The notes beneath the pieces were generated by a model, which was not told where the DNA came from, searched no databases, and saw only the letters and a list, made by a program, of their open reading frames with translations. From an uncultured Cellvibrionales bacterium (GTDB lineage Bacteria; Pseudomonadota; Gammaproteobacteria; Pseudomonadales; Cellvibrionaceae): DNA of 64,000 bases. Shown in pieces: positions 18,609 to 26,602 of the stretch. The position numbers and the translations under genes are program-made. The DNA is taken from positions 27,803 through 91,802 of the forward strand of contig CAJWBQ010000019.1 in NCBI GenBank assembly GCA_913020115.1. Direction: 5' to 3'. Each line of letters starts with the position of its first letter. The first letter of the stretch is position 1.

Positions 18609-18635
18609 CATAGGTTAACTCCTCGTTAGCCTATG
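18609..18635. repeat. 11-bp inverted repeat, possible operator
   Basis: CATAGGTTAAC (18609-18619) and GTTAGCCTATG (18625-18635) pair over 10 of 11 positions with a 5-nt loop. There is no T-tract, and it sits in a divergent promoter region, so an operator or leader hairpin is more likely than a terminator. Confidence 0.55.
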
Positions 18636-18700
18636 CATTAACCCGTAATCAATTGCGTACCATGGAACGTAAATCTACTATCCATCGGCGAGGTGTATTT

Positions 18701-18778
18701 ATGCTGTACGATCAAATACATGAAGCGAGAATAACAAACGTAAGCGTTGCAGAAAGCATTACCCTGCTCGCTAAATGA
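18701..18778 (+). CDS. Possible 25-residue leader peptide
   Basis: An ATG at 18701 with GAGG seven bases upstream opens a 25-codon frame (MLYDQIHEARITNVSVAESI, then TLLAK and TGA), ending 65 bp before the DUF6644-like gene. It has no recognisable homology and no membrane helix. The ribosome-binding site is its only support, so it may be fortuitous. Confidence 0.2.
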   Translation: MLYDQIHEARITNVSVAESITLLAK

Positions 18779-18843
18779 CCTAATGTTGCTTTGTAAAACT
18801 TGCCGGATTTAACACTAGGTCGATCAACCAGAGGACTATAAAT

Positions 18844-19326
18844 GTGAATACTTTCGAATGGCTTGAGATGTCCGCACTCGCCGAGTGGGTGGGGGCCTCT
18901 ATGATTGGATATCCACTCATGCTGGCCTCCCATGGCGTTGGAATGGCCATAGTCATCGGTATTATCTTTATGCTGAACCTTCGTTTAATAGGCTGTTTTC
19001 GCGGTATATCCTTAGGCTCCTTCAACGGCCTATTAAAACTTGCTTGGGGTGGATTTGTTCTCAACTTCCTCTCTGGTTGCGCATTGTTTACCGCGCAAGC
19101 AACAGTGTTTATTGAGAGCACGCCTTTTTTAATCAAGGTTTTTGCCATTTTTCTAGCGGGCATAAACGCGGCGCTCTTACAGAGTGCCCTGCGAAAGAAC
19201 GCAGACCACTGGGACTCTGGAGTCAAATTGTCTCGATCTGTACAAATTATGGCCGTCTCTTCAATTACTTTATGGTCGATAGCAATCATTGCCGGCCGCA
19301 TGATTGCTTATTTGGATGTAGCTTAG
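18844..19326 (+). CDS. DUF6644-like four-helix membrane protein, copy 1
   Basis: A 160-residue integral membrane protein with four hydrophobic helices. It shares a fixed pattern with the genes at 19334 and 23689: a His in helix 1 (ASHGVGMAIVIG), an RLIG motif after it, GFVLNFLSG in helix 2, a Lys followed by a helix with AGINAALL, and a terminal GRMIAY. I identify it as the uncharacterised DUF6644 group. It starts at GTG 18844 with GAGGA eight bases upstream; an overlapping ATG-TGA at 18842 sits one register off. It is eight bases upstream of its paralogue, so they form an operon and possibly a hetero-oligomer. The biochemical role is unknown. Confidence 0.78.
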   Translation: MNTFEWLEMSALAEWVGASMIGYPLMLASHGVGMAIVIGIIFMLNLRLIGCFRGISLGSFNGLLKLAWGGFVLNFLSGCALFTAQATVFIESTPFLIKVFAIFLAGINAALLQSALRKNADHWDSGVKLSRSVQIMAVSSITLWSIAIIAGRMIAYLDVA

Positions 19327-19333
19327 GAGCTGA

Positions 19334-19822
19334 ATGATGGAAACTATAATTGCATGGGCCTCGTCAACGGCACTCAGCATATGGGTTGTCGACAACATGT
19401 GGGTCTGGCCGATTGCCGAAACATTACACTTTTTTGGGCTCAGCCTTCTATTGGGCTCTTTGTTGCTGATCGATATGAGAATGATCGGGTGGTTTAAACG
19501 TATAGATATTAGGGCTACGCACGCACTACTGCCCTTGGTATTTATCGGTTTTGCCATCAACTTAGCGACGGGTATTCTCTTCTATTTCGGTGATCCTGGC
19601 CGCTACACCATAAACATTGCCTTCCATATAAAGATGATCCTGATTGTCTTGGCGGGCCTAAATGCCCTTCTCTATTACTGGAAAATTGACCCTGTTATAT
19701 CGACTTGGGAAGCCCACGGCAATACCCCGCTAATTGCTAAAGCTATAGGCGCTTCTTCTTTGGCATTTTGGTTTGGCGTACTGATTTTTGGCCGCTTGAT
19801 ACCCTACATGGGTACGGGTTAA
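19334..19822 (+). CDS. DUF6644-like four-helix membrane protein, copy 2
   Basis: A 162-residue paralogue of the preceding gene. The shared positions are ETLHFFGLSLLLGS (His in helix 1), DMRMIGWF, GFAINLATGILF, KMILIVLAGLNALLY and FGRLIPYMG. Two adjacent ATGs (19334, 19337) follow AGGAG at 19325-19329, so the exact start is uncertain by one residue. A strong terminator follows, so this is the last gene of a two-gene unit. A conserved membrane histidine could bind haem or a metal, but no such role is established. Confidence 0.8.
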   Translation: MMETIIAWASSTALSIWVVDNMWVWPIAETLHFFGLSLLLGSLLLIDMRMIGWFKRIDIRATHALLPLVFIGFAINLATGILFYFGDPGRYTINIAFHIKMILIVLAGLNALLYYWKIDPVISTWEAHGNTPLIAKAIGASSLAFWFGVLIFGRLIPYMGTG

Positions 19823-19843
19823 GCAATATCTCTATTCTCCTTT

Positions 19844-19880
19844 GGCCCTGTATTCCCGCCAGAATACGGGCCCTTTTTTA
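19844..19880 (+). terminator. Rho-independent terminator
   Basis: GGCCC plus GTATTC (19844-19856, with one bulged T) pairs with GAATAC plus GGGCC (19862-19872) and is followed by a CTTTTTTA tract. It closes the DUF6644-like pair. Confidence 0.9.
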
Positions 19881-20045
19881 TATCTCCCCCACTCTATCGG
19901 CCAGGGCCAATCTTCTTGCTTCTAGGTGTTAAGTTGCCCAAGCGCCTACTAGCCACTTATTTAATACCATTTCCTCAACGTTAAGAATTGCGTTAACATC
20001 CTTAAGCTTCCACATAAGCCCAATATTCAGTCGGTATACTGCTAA

Positions 20046-21413
20046 ATGAGTACAGCCTCCGAACAAACCGCCATTGATAACGAAAAAGCGGAAATAACGC
20101 TTCAGCCAGAGCAAATGCAGGATATCATCGACAAAATTGAATTGTCTGGTGTTCTTGGGCGTTCAAAGCTATACGCCAACCTACTGCGCTACCTTTGTGG
20201 TACTTATATAGACGGAACCGTACCGAAGGAAATAGTAATTGCTATTGAAGTTATGGGCAAAAACTCAGATTTCGACGTTAAAAACGACTCCCTAGTGCGT
20301 GTTTACATGCACAAACTTCGGCAAAAGCTCAGTGAATACTACAGTCTTCATGGCCGTGACGACCTATACCAGATCAGCATACCAAAAGGTCAATACGCAC
20401 TGCTTGCACACGCTCAACACTCCCCCAACGCTGCAACAGCGGAGAGCCACACTGAGCTACATCAGCCTACTAATACCGCTGAGGCCAGGTCGAAAAAAAT
20501 ACCTTTTTTTCGACTTATTGTCGTAATAGCAATTTTCTCTGTGCTACTAGCTGCCAACCTCTTTTATAGTGGGCTTAATACTCAGGAGGCTGACAAGGTC
20601 AATCCGTACATCAATGTCGGCCAACACCCCGTATGGGCACCGTTGCTGGCCGACGACGAACCTCTTATCGTTGTTATAGGTGATTATTTTATTTTTGCTG
20701 AGCACGTCAACGAAGGGGATTCGAACCGCTTTATTCGTGAACACCACATAAATTCTCCTGCTGATCTCGATCGTTATAAGCAAAGCTCGGAAGGTACTGA
20801 AGACCTCCACAACCTGAATATGAGCTACCTACCGCGTGCCGCAGCATTCGCCCTGAAAGATATTTTACCGATCCTATCGGCCACCGGAAAGAACGTCACA
20901 ATACGCATGAGCTCAGATATAAAAGGTTCTGATCTTAAGTCTCAGCATATTCTCTATATTGGCTCTATAAGCGCTATGGGAGAACTGAGATCATTTGCCT
21001 TTCAAGAGTCCGATTTTACAATAGGGCGCTCTTACGACGAACTTATCCATAAAGCTACCGGTAAGGTTCATACCAGTGGTGAATTAGACCCCGCAAATCA
21101 TGGCGACTCTTTTTATGATTTCGGCATGATTTCCAGCTTACCCATGTTAGACGGCCATCAGATGATGTTCATCTCTGGAACGCGTGATACGGGTATTATG
21201 CATATGGCACATATACTATCGGACCAGCAATATTTGGAGACGATGACCAGCTCACTCGACACCAGCAGTCAACCGGAAAAACCACTTTCATTTGAAGCCT
21301 TCTATCGAGTTATTGGTTATGACGGCCTAAACTTTGATGCTGAGAAAATCCACGTCGGGCCACTGGACTACAAGCGTATTTGGGGTGGAGAAATGATGGA
21401 TGTTCTTCAATAG
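20046..21413 (+). CDS. Membrane-tethered winged-helix regulator
   Basis: A 455-residue protein with a cytoplasmic N-terminal domain (about 20-120) of a winged-helix-like type. The pattern is LLRYLCGTYIDG, then the segment DFDVKNDSLVRVYMHKLRQK, then YYSLHGRDDLYQISIPKGQY; the same pattern is seen in many proteobacterial regulators and cyclase fusions. A single transmembrane helix follows (about 153-176), then a roughly 280-residue domain predicted to lie in the periplasm, which I do not recognise. The architecture is ToxR/CadC-like: a DNA-binding head controlled by an external sensor. It lies between the DUF6644-like pair and the TonB-receptor operon and is the only regulator in the 16.6-29.3 kb locus, so it probably controls it. 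The signal sensed is unknown. Confidence 0.7.
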   Translation: MSTASEQTAIDNEKAEITLQPEQMQDIIDKIELSGVLGRSKLYANLLRYLCGTYIDGTVPKEIVIAIEVMGKNSDFDVKNDSLVRVYMHKLRQKLSEYYSLHGRDDLYQISIPKGQYALLAHAQHSPNAATAESHTELHQPTNTAEARSKKIPFFRLIVVIAIFSVLLAANLFYSGLNTQEADKVNPYINVGQHPVWAPLLADDEPLIVVIGDYFIFAEHVNEGDSNRFIREHHINSPADLDRYKQSSEGTEDLHNLNMSYLPRAAAFALKDILPILSATGKNVTIRMSSDIKGSDLKSQHILYIGSISAMGELRSFAFQESDFTIGRSYDELIHKATGKVHTSGELDPANHGDSFYDFGMISSLPMLDGHQMMFISGTRDTGIMHMAHILSDQQYLETMTSSLDTSSQPEKPLSFEAFYRVIGYDGLNFDAEKIHVGPLDYKRIWGGEMMDVLQ

Positions 21414-21611
21414 TTAGGCCCCTCCCCCGCAACCACTGGGCCTGTCATAACGTTAACGGCTATTTTTAACCTAGCAATAACCGTTACTAAACAGAAAATA
21501 ACTTCCGTAAGTTTTAGTTTGTCCCTAGTTTTAGAATCAGGAAAATTGCCAATTTAGGCTTCCTGTCCCGCACCTATGCGAGTCTTCTCTAACAACTAGA
21601 ATCGATACGCT

Positions 21612-23660
21612 ATGAAACATTACTTGCTACCCCTCACCTGTTCATTGCTTGCAGCTCTTAGTAATGCGGCCATTGCTGACGGTAGTCTGCTAGCTGATTC
21701 CAAGTTAGAAAAAAACCAGACCATCGAAGAGGTATTGGTTTGGGGAAGAGCATTTTCGCTGCTCGGTTCCGCCGACTCGGCCTCCGAAGGGCTTGTGGGA
21801 TATGCCGATTTCTCGACTCGCCCCATGGTGCGTGTTGGCGAATTGGTAGAAGTTATCCCTGGAATGGTCGCCACACAGCACAGCGGCTCTGGCAAGGCGA
21901 ATCAGTACTTCCTGAGAGGCATGAACCTAGACCACGGCACAGACTTTTCTGTAGCCTTTGAAGGCGCCCCGGTGAACTTCCGGTCCCATGCCCACGGTCA
22001 GGGCTATTTAGACATCAATTTTATCATTCCGGAAATTGTTGAAACTATAAGCTTTAGAAAAGGCACCTACTACGCAGATACTGGAGACTTTTCAGGCGCG
22101 GGATCATCGGCCATAAAGACCTATGATCGCCTTGAGCAAGGATTCGTAAAACTCATCGCTGGAGAAGACGGTTATCAACGAATGGTAAGCGCTGGTTCCG
22201 TCGATTTCGAGGATAGCAGCCTGCTGGTGGCCGCTGAAATCCACTACCAAGATGGCCCCTGGAAGCTACCTGAAGATACTGGCAAGTATAATTTTCTGCT
22301 CAAATACAGCACAACAACCGATGTTTATAAGGCACAGGTAATCGCTACGGCTTATAGCAACTCTTGGAATGCCACCGATCAAATTCCCCTGCGCGAAGTT
22401 GACGCTGGTCGACTTTCCCGGTTCGGCTATATCGACAAGGATATTGGCGGTGAAACTAGCCGGTTTAGCCTCATTGCGAAGGCGAGCACCGAAAATCTCG
22501 ACGCAACACTCTACAGTGTCGCCTATAAATTGAACCTATTCTCCAACCCAACCTATTTCCTAGACAATCGGGCCGCTGGGGATCAGATCGAGCAGGCCGA
22601 TACTCGTATGGTATATGGCGGCTCTCTCCGTTACCAAACAGAGGCCTCTTTGCTGGGCATGCACGCAACGCCAAAGGCCGGTATAGAATTTCGCTACGAT
22701 GATATTTCTGATACAAATCTCTATAAAACCTCCTCTCGACGTAGAGACTACGCACTCATTGACGATGAGGTAAGGGAGCTCAGTGGTAGCGCCTACGCCG
22801 AAATTGAGTTTCTGCTAACGAAATCACTGAGAACCACTGTTGGCCTCAGAGCAGACCATTTCAGATGGGACGTCAATGCAAATGTAGTCGCAGATAAAGA
22901 AAACAGCGGAGAAGGTACCGACAGCATCGTAAGCCCAAAATTCACAGCGGCTTACGAACTCAATAAAGATACCGAACTCTACCTTAGCTACGGCCAGGGC
23001 TTCCATTCTAATGATGTGCGTGGCGTTGAAGTAGCCAATAACCCAGTCGATGCACTCGTACAGATTGACGGGGCAGAAGTTGGTTTTCGCAGTGAAACCA
23101 TAAACAACCTTAACCTCAACGTAGCCGTGTTTTGGTTGGACACCGCGTCCGAACTTATATTTGTGGGCGATGCGGGAACGACCGAGCCCAGCGACGGGGC
23201 GAAACGCTTTGGCGCAGAACTTTCGGCTTTTTGGCAAATATCAGACACCCTTGTATTCGATCTTACCGCTGCGAAAACAAAAGCGCGCTTTAAAGGCAAG
23301 CCTTCAGGAGAAGATTATGTTCCAGACGCTCATGAGTTTGTTGCCGGTGCCGGTCTAGTGCTTACAAGTAATAATGGCATCACTAGTAGCATTCGATTAA
23401 GGCATTTCGGTTCTGCACCGTTAAACGAAACAGATTCAGTGAAAAAAGATTCAACAACATTAGTCAACCTGGGTCTTACTTACGACATCGGCGAAATAAG
23501 TTTTGGTTTAGAGGTGCTCAACCTGTTTGATGCTGAGGCAAACGACATTGAATTTCTTTTTGCATCGCAACTAAAAAATGAAACTGAAGCTGTGGAAGAC
23601 ATACACTTTCATCCAGTAGCCCCCCGCTCACTGCGCGCCTCAGCTCGATATCAATTTTGA
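21612..23660 (+). CDS. TonB-dependent receptor, His-rich plug
   Basis: A 682-residue outer-membrane receptor with a signal peptide (to about residue 22) and a TonB-box-like IEEVLVWGRA. The plug has the distinctive motifs GELVEVIPGMVATQHSG, GKANQYFLRGMNLDHGTDF, FRSHAHGQGYLDINF and RKGTYYADTGDFSGAGS. These mark a conserved receptor subfamily with several plug histidines that could contact a metal chelate or polar ligand. The barrel ends ASARYQF. It is the first gene of a run with a DUF6644-like protein (28-bp gap), a HupE-like permease, an anchor protein and a dioxygenase. The adjoining HupE-type permease makes a metal or metallophore a reasonable guess, but the ligand is not established. Confidence 0.9.
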   Translation: MKHYLLPLTCSLLAALSNAAIADGSLLADSKLEKNQTIEEVLVWGRAFSLLGSADSASEGLVGYADFSTRPMVRVGELVEVIPGMVATQHSGSGKANQYFLRGMNLDHGTDFSVAFEGAPVNFRSHAHGQGYLDINFIIPEIVETISFRKGTYYADTGDFSGAGSSAIKTYDRLEQGFVKLIAGEDGYQRMVSAGSVDFEDSSLLVAAEIHYQDGPWKLPEDTGKYNFLLKYSTTTDVYKAQVIATAYSNSWNATDQIPLREVDAGRLSRFGYIDKDIGGETSRFSLIAKASTENLDATLYSVAYKLNLFSNPTYFLDNRAAGDQIEQADTRMVYGGSLRYQTEASLLGMHATPKAGIEFRYDDISDTNLYKTSSRRRDYALIDDEVRELSGSAYAEIEFLLTKSLRTTVGLRADHFRWDVNANVVADKENSGEGTDSIVSPKFTAAYELNKDTELYLSYGQGFHSNDVRGVEVANNPVDALVQIDGAEVGFRSETINNLNLNVAVFWLDTASELIFVGDAGTTEPSDGAKRFGAELSAFWQISDTLVFDLTAAKTKARFKGKPSGEDYVPDAHEFVAGAGLVLTSNNGITSSIRLRHFGSAPLNETDSVKKDSTTLVNLGLTYDIGEISFGLEVLNLFDAEANDIEFLFASQLKNETEAVEDIHFHPVAPRSLRASARYQF

Positions 23661-23688
23661 ACGCCACAGATAGTGGGAGCATTAAGAT

Positions 23689-24186
23689 ATGCTAACAGCC
23701 ATTCCCTTATGGCAGATTATGACGGAGACACCACTAACCGCTCTAATTTTAGAGACCAGGTACGGCTATCCTGCAATGGAAATTTTGCATATTTTTGGCT
23801 TCGTATTAATGGCGGGGTCAATCGCAATGCTGGATTTTAGACTGCTTGGCTTTGGTCCTAAGCTGCCAGTGAAAGTACTAGCGAATTATTTACTGCCTTG
23901 GACATGGTTTGGCTTTGCGATGTCGCTCGTCGCGGGCGGCACATTATTTGTCGTCAAAGCACCGGAATGGATAATACTGCCAATCTTTCAGCTAAAGATG
24001 GCTCTCGTAATGCTCGGCTGCATTAATGCCGCCATTTTTCATTACGGGGTATACAGACACATTAACCAATGGAGCATAGACACAGCCGCCCCTTGGCAAG
24101 CCAAGACAAGTGCGATTTTTTCTCTACTAATATGGGCAACAGTACTTGCTTGTGGCAGGTTGCTCGCCTATTTCGGATTTGGTTGA
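23689..24186 (+). CDS. DUF6644-like four-helix membrane protein, copy 3
   Basis: A 165-residue third member of the four-helix family. Matching positions are MEILHIFGFVLMAGS (His in helix 1), DFRLLGFG, GFAMSLVAGGTLF, KMALVMLGCINAAIF and CGRLLAYFG. GGGAG at 23675-23679 precedes the ATG. Unlike copies 1 and 2 it is embedded in the receptor/permease operon, with gaps of 28 and 12 bp to its neighbours. The family therefore belongs to this pathway rather than being a chance neighbour. The function is unknown. Confidence 0.8.
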   Translation: MLTAIPLWQIMTETPLTALILETRYGYPAMEILHIFGFVLMAGSIAMLDFRLLGFGPKLPVKVLANYLLPWTWFGFAMSLVAGGTLFVVKAPEWIILPIFQLKMALVMLGCINAAIFHYGVYRHINQWSIDTAAPWQAKTSAIFSLLIWATVLACGRLLAYFGFG

Positions 24187-24198
24187 GGACCTACAGAA

Positions 24199-24951
24199 AT
24201 GAACACCACTGTTTTCAATATACAGAAATTGATGAGCACTAATATGCAAAGTAATGCGAAATATGTTGGTTTCACTATTTTCATAGTGACGATACTTTTC
24301 CTGTTGCCTGAATTTTCGTGGGCACACAACGTTGCATTACCCGACCAATCTTTTCTTGAAAATAATACCGGCGCTAATATAGCTCCCTATTTGTACCTGG
24401 GCGCTAAACACATGGTGACAGGGTATGACCATTTGTTGTACCTGGGAGGCATTATATTTTTCCTTTTCCGGATACGCGACATTGCCCTATTTGTTAGCTT
24501 ATTTGCTTTAGGCCACAGTATTACTTTACTCACTGGCGTGTTGGCGAATTGGACCGTCAACCCTTATTTGATCGACGCAATTATTGGTTTCTCTGTGGTT
24601 TACAAAGCGTTTGAGAATTTAGGAGGTTTCCAGAAATTTTTCGTTACTTGGCTGGATACGCGTATCGCAGTATTTTCATTTGGCCTTGTACACGGCCTAG
24701 GCTTATCGTCTAAGTTGCAGGATCTAAACATCGCCAAAGAAGGTCTCATTGAAAATATAATATCATTTAATATTGGCGTTGAAATGGGACAATTGGTGGC
24801 CCTAACTTTTCTCCTGCTAAGTTTCAACATTCTAAGACAGTCAAAAAATTTCCAAGATCATTCGACCGTAGCCAATGTCGCTCTCATGACAGCAGGGTTT
24901 CTATTAATGGCTTACCAACTCACGGGATACTTCGTTTTTACAACGGGATAA
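24199..24951 (+). CDS. HupE/UreJ-family membrane permease
   Basis: A 250-residue polytopic membrane protein of the HupE/UreJ group, whose characterised members move nickel or cobalt. Hallmarks are H71 and the GYDHLLYLGG motif (D77, H78), LFALGHSITL (H106) and FSFGLVHGLGLS (H165). The signal-like N-terminus ends at FSWA, directly followed by H43 (HNVALPD), so the processed chain would also begin with His. It is co-transcribed with the TonB receptor and the anchor protein. The assignment is certain at family level; the metal specificity is not visible, and a non-metal role cannot be excluded. Confidence 0.88.
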   Translation: MNTTVFNIQKLMSTNMQSNAKYVGFTIFIVTILFLLPEFSWAHNVALPDQSFLENNTGANIAPYLYLGAKHMVTGYDHLLYLGGIIFFLFRIRDIALFVSLFALGHSITLLTGVLANWTVNPYLIDAIIGFSVVYKAFENLGGFQKFFVTWLDTRIAVFSFGLVHGLGLSSKLQDLNIAKEGLIENIISFNIGVEMGQLVALTFLLLSFNILRQSKNFQDHSTVANVALMTAGFLLMAYQLTGYFVFTTG

Positions 24952-24955
24952 CGAT

Positions 24956-25600
24956 ATGACAAATCAAACAATTAACACAAGCAAACCCAAGCTACTCAAA
25001 CAAGTTTTAATTGCGTTCATACTCGCCACCGGCTTGCTCACGCTGGTTGTACTACCAACAGAGTATGGCATTGATATAACCGGCTTTGGGAAAATCTCCG
25101 GGTTGAGTAAAATATCGCAAGAAGAATCCATGATGCACGAAGACACGGTTAGTCCATCTAACGATGTGAACAATATTGCAGAGGAAGATAATCCAGAAGA
25201 GCCATTCGCAAGAGGAACTGCAAACAAGCATTCCTCAGAGCCATCAACAAAGTCTTTTTCAATCACACTACAACCCTTGGACGAAGTTGAATACAAGGCA
25301 GTTCTGGACCCTGGTGAACCAATATTCTACCGCTGGTCAGTCACTAGCAAAGAGGATGTATACGTAGATTTTCATGGCGACCCAACAGAAGGTGTTTTTC
25401 CGGAAGAATACTTTCAAAGTTATGAAGAAGGCGAAATGGCTCAATCCGGCGGCTCTTTCAGCCCCACGTTTACAGGGAATCACGGCTGGTATTGGCTCAA
25501 TATTGCCGACCACGAGATAACAATAATTTTAGAGGTCACAGGCTACTACACATCACTCGGCGAGATATTCCGAGGAAATCAACGCGACAAGTATCGTTAA
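24956..25600 (+). CDS. Single-pass membrane-anchor protein of unknown function
   Basis: A 214-residue protein with one N-terminal transmembrane helix (about 14-34), a short LPTEYGIDITGFGKISGL segment, a charged acidic linker (about 55-100), and a C-terminal globular domain with FYRWSVTSKEDVYVDFHG, a bulky-residue stretch, and NHGWYWLNIADHEITIILEV. It matches a conserved group usually labelled only 'transmembrane anchor protein', which occurs beside HupE-like permeases. The soluble part should be periplasmic. It starts four bases after the permease stop, indicating tight coupling. The function is not known. Confidence 0.75.
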   Translation: MTNQTINTSKPKLLKQVLIAFILATGLLTLVVLPTEYGIDITGFGKISGLSKISQEESMMHEDTVSPSNDVNNIAEEDNPEEPFARGTANKHSSEPSTKSFSITLQPLDEVEYKAVLDPGEPIFYRWSVTSKEDVYVDFHGDPTEGVFPEEYFQSYEEGEMAQSGGSFSPTFTGNHGWYWLNIADHEITIILEVTGYYTSLGEIFRGNQRDKYR

Positions 25601-25611
25601 GGAAGACCCGC

Positions 25612-26520
25612 ATGAGAAATTCATCACGCAGACGTTTCATCAGGGAATTCGCAGGGGGGGCCGCATTATTTGGCACTTTATCAATGCTTTCCAACCTGGT
25701 CAACGCAAGCAGTCGTGGCCCCAATAATAGAGCGCCCGCTATGTTCATTGGCCACGGCGACCCAATGAATGCTACAAAAAATAACGCGGCAACCGATGAG
25801 TGGGAAAGAATTGCCAAGCTGCTTAGTACTCGTGATCGCCCCGTGGCTATTCTTTGCGTTTCAGCGCATTGGGAAAGTACAAAAACCATGGTATCAACCG
25901 TTGCCAGCCCAGAACTGATTTACGATTTTTATGGTTTTCCAAAATTTATGTACGAATTGAAATACCCCGCACCGGGGTTTCCCCAAAGTAATGCATTGCT
26001 CAACAACGCACTAAGCGGGGAAAGTATTTCAGAAGACCCAAAACGCGGATTAGACCACGGAGCGTGGTCCGTGCTTTCACGGCTATTTCCTGACGCGGAC
26101 ATTCCGGTATTTCAGGTAAGTTTGGCCCGTTCAATGAGCGCAGAGGAGCATTACAGCCTGGCAAAACAGATCAGTATTTTGCGGGACAAAGGCGTGATGA
26201 TTATTGGCAGCGGCAACCTAACCCACAACATGCGCTCTTGGCAGAGAGATTCTTCACTGGGCCAAACTCACCTTGTGCATGACTGGGCAGAAGCGTTCGA
26301 CCAAGCTGTTGCCGAAGCAATTACAAAGGGCGATCACAAAACTTTGATAAGAATTGCTCAGCAAAAACCTTCATTGTTCCTTTTGGCGCACCCCACATCG
26401 GAACATTATCTACCAATAATTTATGCTCTAGGGGCTCAACACAAGAACGATAACCTAGAATTTTTTGCAGAAACATTTGAGGAAGGGTCGTTTTCTATGC
26501 GCTCCTTCTTACTCAGTTGA
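25612..26520 (+). CDS. Exported YgiD/DODA-type extradiol dioxygenase
   Basis: A 302-residue homologue of the 4,5-DOPA extradiol dioxygenase YgiD (LigB superfamily). Metal-site and family motifs are GHGDPMNA (H48), VSAHWES (H86), FYGFPKFMYELKYPAPG, LDHGAW and GSGNLTHNMR. The N-terminus SSRRRFIREFAGGAALFG is a twin-arginine-like signal, so the protein is probably exported folded with its metal; YgiD itself is cytoplasmic. ATG at 25612 follows AAGGAAG and gives this signal; the frame is open further upstream, overlapping the anchor gene. It is the fifth gene of the receptor operon. The substrate is probably a catechol, by family; oxidation in the periplasm is inferred. Confidence 0.87.
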   Translation: MRNSSRRRFIREFAGGAALFGTLSMLSNLVNASSRGPNNRAPAMFIGHGDPMNATKNNAATDEWERIAKLLSTRDRPVAILCVSAHWESTKTMVSTVASPELIYDFYGFPKFMYELKYPAPGFPQSNALLNNALSGESISEDPKRGLDHGAWSVLSRLFPDADIPVFQVSLARSMSAEEHYSLAKQISILRDKGVMIIGSGNLTHNMRSWQRDSSLGQTHLVHDWAEAFDQAVAEAITKGDHKTLIRIAQQKPSLFLLAHPTSEHYLPIIYALGAQHKNDNLEFFAETFEEGSFSMRSFLLS

Positions 26521-26602
26521 ACCCTAGGGTTCTAGGCACCAAATTTCGATACTAATTTAAACAACATAACCAATAAATTCGACATAAACAGTAGGAACTA
26601 TC

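Larger units (their letters stand above)
18480..18843. other. 364-bp divergent intergenic region
   Basis: This region separates the cytochrome b561 gene (minus) from the DUF6644-like pair (plus) and presumably holds promoters for both. It contains a strong inverted repeat (18609-18635) and a possible 25-codon open frame (18701-18778). I saw no tRNA and no clear sigma-70 box worth calling. Confidence 0.5.

Noticed and set aside
25492..25611. N-terminal extension of the exported dioxygenase back to 25492
   Set aside because: It would overlap the anchor gene by 109 bases, while ATG 25612 has a good ribosome-binding site and gives a signal peptide.
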